DNA of 64,000 nucleotides from Struthidea cinerea (Eukaryota > Chordata > Aves > Passeriformes > Corcoracidae): the NCBI GenBank assembly GCA_013397865.1, contig VZTI01004543.1:186001-250000 (forward strand), read 5' to 3'. Both the position numbers and the translations under genes were made by a program. Position 1 is the stretch's first letter. Each line of letters begins with the position of its first letter. The notes below the pieces were generated by a model. That model was not told the DNA's origin and searched no databases. It saw only the letters and a list, made by a program, of their open reading frames with translations. Below, piece after piece: positions 38,421 through 49,200 of this stretch.

Positions 38421-39467
38421 AGTGTCATTTGAGGGGAGTTCCAGCTCGAATCCTGATTGCAGAGAAGAGCAAACCCCTCCTAGGTGGATGCTGATACAAA
38501 GATCAGCTCTTTGCTACCAATAAATGGAATTTGACTATTTTGTAAATACCATTAAATGCAAGTAATTGTCCTTTGCTGCTCTTTCTGATGCTCAGAGACA
38601 GACTCAATTAAATCTATTCCACTATCACTCATTTACACTGACATTTTTAATGTCTATAGGTTGGTATCACCCAGCCATATCCTGTCTCAGCCTTGGACCT
38701 ATAGCTTCTTATTCAAAAGTGTGCTCCTTCAGACTGCAGAATTCCTTAATTAAAAATTGGGTGCTGGATAACTCGGGAAGCCCAGGCTTCTTTTTCCTGC
38801 CATGAATGTATCTTTAGGGCCTCTCTGCCCATCGTGATTTGGTATTCAATGCCCACAACTTTTATAAAACACAACTACAGGGAATGACAAGAGCAGCAGG
38901 CAGCCAGGTTCCAACCTGCACAGGGATTTGCATGTATTTAATTTATTAATGTTGGCATGTCTCTGCTTAGTAGCCCAAGTTTTCTTTTCACCTGAGTAGG
39001 TGGACTTCTTGTTTTTCTTTTGCCTAATTGTCTCAGAAAACGACAGTGGAACAGCCTGCTTGTATCAACATGCAGGCAGTCACAGACTGGGGGTTATTTC
39101 TGCTCTATGCCCTGAACCAGCCTTCAGATTTTGGAGATTTGATGGGAATGTGTAAGGTGTTATTAACAGCATCAGTGTAAGAGGGAGCTGGGTGAACAGC
39201 TCTCTGTCTGGACCCGGCTTTCCCCAGCTGCTGTGGCATTTGCCATCACCACCTTGCTTTTAATTACTGTCGTGTTCCATGGCTTAATATTAAACCACAT
39301 CTAATTGCATCCTGTCTCTTAATTGGCTTAACTGGCCATCACCCAAATAGACTCTGCTGTATAGAAACAAGCTTCCCCAAATATTTCCTAATTGGCAGTT
39401 GGTGCTTTGTGAGGAGATGGGACCCTCTCAGCGATATTAATAGATGTTTTCTCCCGTTCGTTCCCAG

Positions 39468-41111
39468 GATTGGACATTGATCCTATGACGCATGCCCGGA
39501 AAAAACAACTTTTCCTTCTGAAACATCCAGCTGGTTCTGCTGGCCAGGCCTCATCGCCAACAGGCAGCAGGAGAATGGACAGGGCCAACGCAGAGCAGCG
39601 GGACGGAGATGCCTCGGAGGCTCCAAACTGTCCCAGTGGGTTTGTAGGGAACAACAAAAGCAAGAGTTTGCATGAAGTGCGAAAGACGTACCCGCTGCGG
39701 AGGCGGCTGCTCCCCTCGGTGAGCAAAAAGACCTGCAAGGTGCTCCTCACCAGGCTGGAGGATGTGGCCGGCTCTCTGTCCAAACAGACCCCGAGCTGTA
39801 AAAAAAAGCACCTTCCCAGCTGGGTGGAGGGTTTGGGATCTGCTTTGTTCTCAGAAAAGGTTCAGCCTGTGGGAGCAGGCAAGAGTGAGTCATCCGGGGA
39901 GAAGTGCACAGTAACTTATCCTGGGTCAGAGCAGGACCTTGATCCTGCTCCCTCGGAGCCCAGGAAGCGCCGGTTGGCCTCGCTGAATGCGGAGGCGGTG
40001 AACAACCTGCTGTTCGAACGGGACGATGGCTTGTTATCCGGCAGGCGCTTCCGCAGGGACTCCGGGAAGGCTGCTGGGGACTGTACCCTCAAGGGCTTGC
40101 AGTGCAAAGCCAGTGACAACTGGTCTGCCCTGGAAAAACCGGCTGTGAAAACAGGGAAAGGAAAGAACCGGCATGAGCCCAGTCAGAAATGCAATAGCTG
40201 TGAGCATTCTCTGGATGAGGTCTTTGATGATGGGGCAAAGAGGGAGGATGGTGCCATCTCCTACCATCCCACCCCAAAGAGACTGGCCAGCCTGAACGCT
40301 GTGGCCTTCCTGAAGCTGACCCACGAGAAAGACCAACCCCTGAAGCAGAGGAGTAAATCGGATGGAGAGGGCAAGTCCGAGAACCACTGTTCAAAATCTA
40401 CCCTCAAATGGGCCAAAGCTGGTCGGAAGAACTGTGTCAAATCTAAGAAGGAAGTGGCTAGCTTAAAAATGGATGGGCAGCACGGCTGGCAAGGCCAGAC
40501 CCTGGGCACCTTTGGGAAGGGAGAGCAACGGGACTCTTCCAGGCTCTACGGGACGACAGAGCCCATCCCCTACGAGTCGCTGTCTGGCTGCTACGCCAGC
40601 ACAGAGGGCTTCTACCACAGACTGCCTTTGCTCATGGGAGGGCAAGCTTCCATGAAGCCAGAGTATGGAAGACCTGGAGAGAAATCCCCAACCCCCAAAC
40701 AGGAATTTCATCAGCCTTCCTTTCCCGTGCAGCAGTTCCCTCCTTTGCCTGTGCCCGGGAATCACACGGATTGTGGATGTCTCTATGAATCCTCAGATCT
40801 GACTCCGTTGAACGGGTTTTATGTTTATTATGGCCAAAGTGGATACAGTGGCTACTCCCCCTGCTCCATTTATCCCAAGGACGAGCTGTCGCAGGCTGCG
40901 ACCTGCGAGGGGCTCCTGGTATCTCCCGGTTCCTTGCCATCAGGTGCTCATTTCCAGCCCCTGCACTGGTGCAGCTCTCCGTACTGCTGCGGAGAGGGAG
41001 CGGCCGTGAGCAGCTACAGCGTCTGCGGCGTGGTGCACGTGCCGGAGGGCAGGATCGGCAGCGTGCACGCGGGACGGAACAGCTTCCCCTACAAAATGCC
41101 TTTTGCAGCAG
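39468..41111 (+). CDS. BAHD1: BAHD1 first coding exon
   Basis: The acceptor is CGTTCGTTCCCAG. There are 17 bases of 5' UTR, ATG at 39,485-39,487, 542 codons and one extra base before the donor G|GTAAGG. The ATG context has C at -3 and A at +4, a weak start. The exon encodes the whole basic N-terminal half and the Gly/Pro/Tyr-rich centre ending YKMPFAA. The open frame runs on for 170 bases past the donor, so the exon end was set by the splice site and by agreement with human, where AAEGC spans the junction. Confidence 0.95.
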
Positions 41112-43253
41112 GTAAGGTGCAAAGTGCACGCAAATCCCGGCCGGCGCTCCTGGGAGAAGAGGGTGACTCGGCGTGGTGCCTGCTTGCCGGGAGGCAGGTT
41201 CCCTCTGCGAGCAGTTCTCAGCTCCACAGCCGAGCTGCGGCTTGGAAGGAATCCGCCTCCCACCTCCCCTTCCCCCGTTTTTAGCCCGGAGGTTTTTTCC
41301 CACTGAAAGGTCTTGTTGGTGTGGAAAGCAGAGGATCGGTGAAAGGATTTGGGCAGCGAGAAGGTGACTCACGGCTTGTCGTGCTGGAGCTAAAGGCTGA
41401 GCTTTGATCTGTGTAAAACGAGCAGGGTTCAGTTCCTGCACGCCATCCCGTTGTGCCGCTCCAAGAGGAGGGTCGTTAGCACACCGGGATGAGTTACTCC
41501 TCCCATCCCAAAACTTCACTCTGGGGGCTGAGGCATCCTCGCAGAGCCTGTGGAGAAGCAGGCATTGCCTCTGCTGTTAGGCTCTCATGGTGCCAGCTGG
41601 GGCATGCAGGCTTTTTGGATTCCATGGATCCGAGCTGGCCGGGCTGCGTCGGGAATTTCACCGTGGTGGTCTAAGTGCCAGGTGCACTGTTAGTTTGGGA
41701 ATTCTTGGTCCCATCTCTGCTCTCCGTGTCTGACAATGAAGCACTGGAATGAGGAGGGGTGAGGGGGTGTGGAAACATCATTACCTGCCCGGCTCTCGTC
41801 TGTCCCTGCCTGCTTTTCAGACTTCCTGCTTTATGTTGGAGCTTGGCCTCTGCCATTGAAAAATACCTTTTTAAATATTTAAAAGTGGAGTGTTGTGTGG
41901 GGGTTATCAGACACCAGCAGTGCGTGTAAAGCCATCAGGCTGGACAGTGTGGCAAACAGTCGGTCTGTAGAGGAGGCTGCTCTCCAGCTGCTGGGAGTGC
42001 CAACGTGGGATCTTTCCACTAACCACGTGTTCCAGCCAAGAGCTGGCATGACTTACCCACTGAAAACAGATTTTCAGGTAGGTGGATGGAGTTTTGGTTC
42101 AAGCGAGGCTTTGTCATCTTCCGTTGTAGGAAGCTGCTGAAACTCGGGAGCGTTTGGTTGAAGTGTAATTTCTGTTTTCCCGAAATATCCCTGCTGTCAT
42201 GGTGCTGCTTCCTACAGCAGCAGCCAGACAGGGCTCGCTGGTGGCTTCAGAGCTCTTGAAAGTGGAATGCTCACAAGACAACCAGCTCAGCAGTGTGTTC
42301 TTGCCTGACAGTTTTTGTGTAGTGCCCCGAGGTCATACCAGTCTACTTTGTTCCTCAGCTTTTGCACGCTGGTACCTCTGATTTGTGCAGCCGGAAGGAT
42401 GCAGGCAGTGCAGACGGAGTATTTTTCAGAGCTCAGCCCTCCCTGTGGATTCAGTGGTTCCTCCTGGTGCTGGCAAGGGCAGCGGCAGTTCCAGAGTGGG
42501 TATTTGCTAGTGTGTCACCCCACTACTGAGATCTCCCTTGCTGTGATTTCCTTCCTGGGAGCATCTTGGATTTAAAAACCTATAACACTGGAATCATTGA
42601 GATTTTGGTTTGTGGATTGAAGCATATGAGGAGGTCTCAGAGAATATTAGCGGGGCCCTAGGCTTAAGGTTTGATTTTTTTTATAATTATGCACCTCTGA
42701 AATATTTTCCTTCCCTAGGGTGGGGCATTTTAGTGAACTGAAGGAGCACTTTGGCTGCAAGCAGCACGCTCCCATCAGAGAGGGATCCAGCTTGACATGC
42801 CAAATGCTGTGTGTTATGTCTGTCTGATTTGGTGTCTTCCAAGCGTTCATAGGGGAGTATCAGTGTCTGTGTGGTACAAATCCAGGGACTGGGCTGGGAT
42901 CTTGGGCGATGGTTGTGGGCAGTGTGGAAGCAGAGTGGTTGGGAAGAAGCTGGGACAGGCTGTGAGAGCTGCTTTAGTGCCAGTGCCGTCGGAGGGGCTG
43001 GAAATGTGTGCGACCAAGTGTGTGCCAGCAAGAGCAGCTCTGCACCAGGGCCCTGACATTCAGTAGAGATTTTTGTGAAGGTTTATCCTGCTGTAGCTCA
43101 AGCTTAAAAGCTGCTTTTGTAAGCAAAATTCCTGAGAAGTGATTCCTTGCTCCATGTGTCCTGTGCCTGCCAGTGCCTGCATCCTGACGTCCAGGCACTC
43201 TGGGGGCTTCCTGTGGCGTTTGCTACTCAGGGTTGATTTGATTGATTGATTGA

Positions 43254-43284
<31 letters not shown>

Positions 43285-46200
43285 TCTGTGGCATCCCTCT
43301 CACTCACAGCTCCACAGTGGCTTGGTTGCAGCTGCTTAAGGAGGGTAAGCTGAGAGGCAGGAGTGAATAACTTCCCATCTCTGCAAGTGGTCCCAGCAGC
43401 TCTTTGGCTGGAGCTGAGTGACTTCGGATGGAATTTTCCCTTCAGATTTGTAAGCTCTGGTCTGAGACATCTCCTGGAGCCTGACTGGAGCTGCCCTTTG
43501 GTCACCCCAAAAAGCACACTTTCAGGTTTGAGGAACAGGGATGCATCACGTATTGGTCCAGGAGCTCTTTTCCTGCTGATAGGGGGTAATTGCAACTGGT
43601 TCTTCCGTTGGCCTGGGTTGAGGCTTGTTTGTGACTCCTGAGCAGAGCGAGGTATTTCTGGGATGCTCTGAGGCAGCGTCAGCCAAATTCCAACCTGCTG
43701 AGGTTCCTGTGTCTGCTGCAGAGACACAGTTTTGCTGAGGGTGCAGCATCTTGTGGTTGTGTTCCACCTTGTTTCGTCTTTCTCGACATAATTTGGAGAA
43801 TCTTCTCAATTTTCCCTGATTAGTAGAATTTGGCTTTTTGAAAGAAGCTGGCTGGTTTTGGCAGTGTGATTTAATCCTTCCCATTGTTTCGATAAGCCTT
43901 TTATTTCTTTTATACATATTGACAGGCTGGAACTGCTTTGGATACTGGCCAGCCTTGTGTGTATTCCTGGCTGGCATTACTTGGGATTCAGATGGGTTTG
44001 TTGTGGTGCAGTGTCATCGGCAGAGCACTGGAACATGCAGGCTCAGAAATGGCTTTGCTTTTACAATCCAGTGACAGTGCAAAATGAAATTACAACCTGG
44101 AGAGTCTTTACTGCTATAATACAATAAAGGGGATTTCAGGGAAAAGTGGCCGTGGTGCGGGTCAGTCCCGGCTGTGTAGTTGCTTTATGTTCCACATGAG
44201 ATCCGTGACTCATTTCTTCCCTCCCCTTAGAAGGCTGCAAGTCTCTGGACCAGCTGAACCTCACAATCCCAGTGGCAGGACACCCCGCGTCGCCTGCCCA
44301 CCCGCTCTCAGGATGTCCTGTGCCCAGCGTGCCGCCGGCTGCAGAGCCCGTTCCTCACCTGCAGACCCCCAACTCTGACCCTCAGACCATGGCCCGAGAA
44401 TGTCCTCAGAGCTCCAAGCCTCCCAGCGGCTCCAAGTCCGGGCTGCGGAATACTCCAGGCTGCCTGCACGCCTCCAACAGCAAAGCGGCAGGGGGCCATT
44501 CCCACCCCAAGCAGCAGCGGATCAGCCGGCGTCGAGCCACCAATGGCTGGATCCCCGTGGGCACGGCCTGCGAGAAGGCCGTCTACGTAGTGGTAGGTGT
44601 CTGAGTGCTGTGGCTGGGCGGGGACAGCTGCCTGTGCACCTCCAGGCATGAAGGCTTGGGAGTTCTGGGGCTCGCTTCCAGCTGGAGATGGTCACTAGGT
44701 GCTGTCTCGGTGAAATTCCAGTGGGAGCAGAGGCACTGCTGGCTCTGTTCCCTGTGTGCCCTGGTGTTACCTTGCACGGCGTGGTTTGGGAGGGGAGGAG
44801 AACCTGCCGCTCCTGTGCTGGCCTCAGCTGAAAGGTGACGGATCCTCCCGGCTCTGGCATGTACAAGGGTGGCACCTGAGGCACGTGGGAGTCCGTCCTA
44901 CAGGGATCATCCTCCAGCTGCTTTCTCCTGGGTAGGGCAAACCTGTCTGAGAAGGTGAGGGTTGTTGTAGCCTGAATTGTAAGGGGCAGGCCTAGAGGCA
45001 GCACTTGTAAGGTGGCTCTCATTGACGGTGTCTCTAGCCCCACAGGGATCTCCCAGAGCACAGAGGACTGAGACAGTACGCTGGCTCCCAGATGGAATTT
45101 TTCTAGCACCCAAAATCCCCTTTCTTGTGACTTACATAGTGCCACAGCCAGTTGCTCCTCCAGGGATTTCCTGTCTGTACTTTCCCATTTGTTGCGTTCA
45201 GGGGCAGAGACTGGTTCCTGTAAGATGGGAGATTTCCTGCCAGAGAATTCAATTAGCTCCGATCAAGTCCACTCCAATTGTGAGAGAAGGCAATATCCTT
45301 CATCTTATTAAAGCATAAGAGCTTGAAATGGGTCCCACGTGGTGTCTGGGAAGGTGGGACAAGGCATTGATGTGCAGTAGATGTCAGGAGGAAGGAGGGC
45401 CGTGGTCCAGGCAGGATCTGTGCCGCTGCTCGGTGTGGTGGCACAACCTCGGGCTGCTGAGAGCAGCAGCCAGGGCAGGTTTTGGAGCTTTAGCCTTTGG
45501 GACTGTGTCCAGGTGCCTGGGGCTGTGCCAGAATGAAGCCTGTCAAGGCCAGGGACTGGCCTTGTGCATCCATCCCTCAGGCTGTCACACCCCAAAGGAG
45601 CAGCGAGGTGTTAATCTCCTTACAATGCTTCCAATCCTGCCTGGGAGATTTGGAGCTTAAACCATCCTGCTCAGGCGTTCTGAAATGAAACTTGGAGCAA
45701 AAGCAAACTAAAAACCCCCCGTTCATAGTCCCAAAAGCAATCATTTTGTACTGTCAGAGGGTACAAAGGAATCACTGGCAGTCCTGCTGAGGAAGGCTTT
45801 GTGCCACAGCCTCCCTGCCACTCCCTGCCCTGCTCATGTCAAATATTTCATGTTTTATTGGTTTTCCTACAATGTTTGTATCAGAGAAACACCCAGCATT
45901 CAAAACACGCCTAGTTTTCAGTGCCTTTGAATGGAAAGGAAAAGCAGGCCTCCAGGTAGGCAGGTGGAAAGGTGATTTTCCTGAAGATTGTGGTTTTGCA
46001 TGCAGAATGGAAGGAGCAAGTGCGTTTTAATTTGAAATGAGAGTATTAATTTCAGCAGTTAGGGCTTTTGTGAGATGTGCTATCCCCCGGTGAGCTGCTC
46101 CTCACTGCCAGCACTATGGAGGAGAACCATGAAGTTGCCCTTTGCCTGTTCACCGGGGTTGTTTTGGTTCCTGTGTGTGCAGAACGAGCCAGAGCCGGCT

Positions 46201-49200
46201 GTGCGTAAGAGCTACCAGGCTGTGGAGAGGGACGGGGAGATCATCCGGGTGCGGGACACCGTGCTCCTCAAATCGGGGCCCCGCAAGAAATCCATGCCCT
46301 ACGTCGCCAAGATCTCCGCACTCTGGGAGGACCCCAAGACAGGTACTGTGCCAGGAGAGTGTGTGTGTGCTCGACAGAGCAAGCTGGAAGCAGGGAAGAG
46401 ATGGATCTCAGGAGAGCTGCAGGCTGGTTAGGGTACCAGGGTGATGGAGAGGAGATTAGCAGGGAAGGGATGGATCTCAGGAGAGCTGCAGGCTGGTTAG
46501 GGTAGCAGGGTGATGGAGAGGAGATTAGCAGGGAAGGGATGGATCTCGGGAGAGCTGCAGGCTGGTTAGGGTACCAGAGTGATGGAGAGGAGATTAGCGC
46601 CATGGCTTCCATTTGGATTGTTCCAGGAACTGAAATGCTCCTTAATCACTCGTCTGGGGCTGATAATGGAAATCTTCCTGGATGTGAAAGCACATAATAT
46701 TTGCCAAGAGCCCGTCTTAGCATCCCTCTCCTGTATTATTTCATTGCTCAAACATCGGGGGAACTGCTGTTTGCTCCAGTCCAACATCTGGGCTGGGAGC
46801 TCTTCTGCAGCAGCTCTGATGGACCCCAGTAGAGCTGGGAATGGGAGTTGTGGGGACTTATGGTGAGGTCTGGTGTCTGACTGGCAGTCCCTGAGCCAAG
46901 GAGGCTGAGCCAAATGCTTTAAAGTAGAGGTTGTGCTTAGAAAGGGAAAAAAAAGACAACCAAAAATTCTGTGTAAAAGACATAAATCAGGGTGTGGTGA
47001 AGCCCATTGTGGTTGTGCCAGTGCAGCAGCAATTCTGCCCTGAACCTGGGAATCAATGCTGCAAGTTCCCACCTTAGGACGAGCATATTTTCCAGCTTGT
47101 GTGCTGAATGGATTCTTTTTTCAGGTGGAAATGTTTGATTTTTGAATCTTTGGGGAATTTTTTGTGCCTAACTTCCTTGGGATGTTGTAACCTGAGTAGA
47201 AGGAGGCGAAGGTGTAGTGGAAAAGCAACATGACTGACTCCATGCAGCTTCTTGCTGTGGCAAAGGGACACCTAGTTCAGCATGAAATATTCATCAGCCA
47301 CAGCTGCCTCTCTGTGAGCGCTGTGGGAATGAAGGGGATGGAGCAGCAGGAGGAAGCTGAGAATGAGTGGGAAAACACTCAGAGAAAACTGAGGCTTGAC
47401 TTGTTTGAATCCGTGTTGCTGCAGGGGAGCTGATGATGAGCCTCCTGTGGTATTACAGACCAGAGCACACTCAGGGAGGCCGCAACCCCAGCATGCATCA
47501 GGTGAGTCCAGATCCGGGCCAGGGCGTCCCGGGCTGTCTGTGCTCCTGCAGGAAGAGGGGACTGCCCCAAGCATCTCCTTGCATTCCTGGGTGGCCTCAA
47601 GCTGAGTACAGAAGAGCTCTCTTGGCTGTGATGCAGCTGTTGCCGGATGTGTTGAGTGGTGTTGTCCTATAGATGGGCTTTTTCCCCAGATTTATTGTCC
47701 TGTGGAGAAACTCTGGGCTCTTACAAAAGCTGCTGAGTTTCTTACATGGAAGCTCTAACAGAAACTGCTGAGTGTTGATGTTTCTCCCTTTAATCTGAGA
47801 AAATTCCACGTATTAAGTAAAAAGTAATTTTGACTGTTACCTTAAGAATACGTAAGAGTAAGTTTATACTGAATCAAGATCAGACACCTTTCCAAAAGCA
47901 TATTCTAATTCCTACAGGACTGGAGAGCCTGAAAAGCTCCTGCTGCCATTTTGCAGGAAACTGCAGTGCCTGTGTTATGTGCTGCCTTTTAATAAATCCC
48001 TTAATCTGCTTCTTAAACTCCAAAAACGTGTTCGTTTTGTACAGAAATGTGGATGCATCATCCTTGCCCTGCATAGATTTATGATGAGAACGAAAGTCTG
48101 ACTTGAGGATGCTGTGCCAGGATAATGGAGTTGCTTTTTAAAGAAAAAACGTGTGAATCACTGTGACTTCACACCTTGCTCTGCTTCGCATGGGCTTGTG
48201 TTGGGTGACAGAACAAGCTGGTTTTAACTGGGAATGAAGGATTCACTGCTGTGTTCAACCCAGTGTTAAACACTTGGTGCTTTCTTAATTTCTATTACTT
48301 TTTTAAATAAAAAGGGAGGGAAGGGTTGAGAGCAGGACTTGGGAGCAACCAGGGAATTGTACCTGCCTGGCTTGCAGGGCACAGGTGAGTTTCTAAACCA
48401 AAATGTGTCACTTTATAAATGAAAGGTGAGTGTATCCAGTTGCATTTCAGTCCAGGGAGAATGCCAGGAGGCTAAGCCAGGTTTTTGCAAACCCACTTAA
48501 TTACACAGGTCTTCAAACAAGAGAGAGCTTGGGCTGAGGGCTGGCTGGGTTGGGCTTGCCAGGGTGACTCAGGTAGTTTTGACTCAAGGAGTAAACCAGA
48601 ACCCCAAGGTGCAGAAGGCAGGTGTAGCATTCCCAGTGTCCCTGATCAACCCTGTCCCCAAATGTTCACCCTTTTGTGAGTCTTCCCTTCCAGCAAAGCA
48701 GAAATGGAACCTGCAGGGAATGCTTCCAGACTTGTGCAGGGCATCTGTGTTCCCAGAGATCATCTCTGCTGATCTAACCATACCTGAAATTCTTCTCAGT
48801 GGCTCTGTCCAGGTTAACCTGTGTCTAACCAATCCTGTCTGCTGCAGAGCCAAATTCCCTAAATTACTCTGGGAAAAATTGAAGAGAAGTTTGCCAATAG
48901 AGGCTGTGGCTGCTCCTCCTTGGATGTGTTCATGGCCAGGTTGAATGGGGCTTGAAGTAACCTGGTCTAATGAAAGGTGTCCCTGCCCATGGCAGAGGGT
49001 GGAATGAGATAATCCATAAGGTCCCTACCAAACCAAACCATTCCAGGACTCTATTCCATGATTCTGAAAAAGCCTGTTGCTACTTCTCTCACTAAACCAG
49101 CCTTTTTAATTAAATTGAGATGAGGAAGGTGATTGGACAAGAAGGGTTTCCTTAAGTTTTGATATAAAGATGGATTAGAGAATCCAGGAGGAAAGGGGAG

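Larger units (their letters stand above)
20131..39467 (+). other. BAHD1: BAHD1 intron 1 (inferred)
   Basis: This is a long non-coding stretch between the CpG island and the first coding exon. The left limit is unknown because exon 1 cannot be placed. It contains nine CR1 fragments in both orientations, an A-rich tail, and a 200 bp pyrimidine tract. AT-rich blocks such as 38,260-38,420 hold homeodomain-type TAATTA and GATTA motifs. No other gene is recognised. Its open frames, the longest about 219 codons, are low-complexity or repeat-derived. Confidence 0.65.

Noticed and set aside
39470..39484. Upstream TTG start giving five extra residues to BAHD1
   Set aside because: TTG is not a usual eukaryotic start and the family begins at MTH. 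The bases are treated as 5' UTR.
43227..43727. Minus-strand frame with a poly-His run
   Set aside because: The His run is the reverse of the GAT microsatellite and the rest is intronic.
46268..46612. Minus-strand frame with a 23-residue repeat
   Set aside because: It is produced by the 69 bp minisatellite antisense to a BAHD1 exon and intron.
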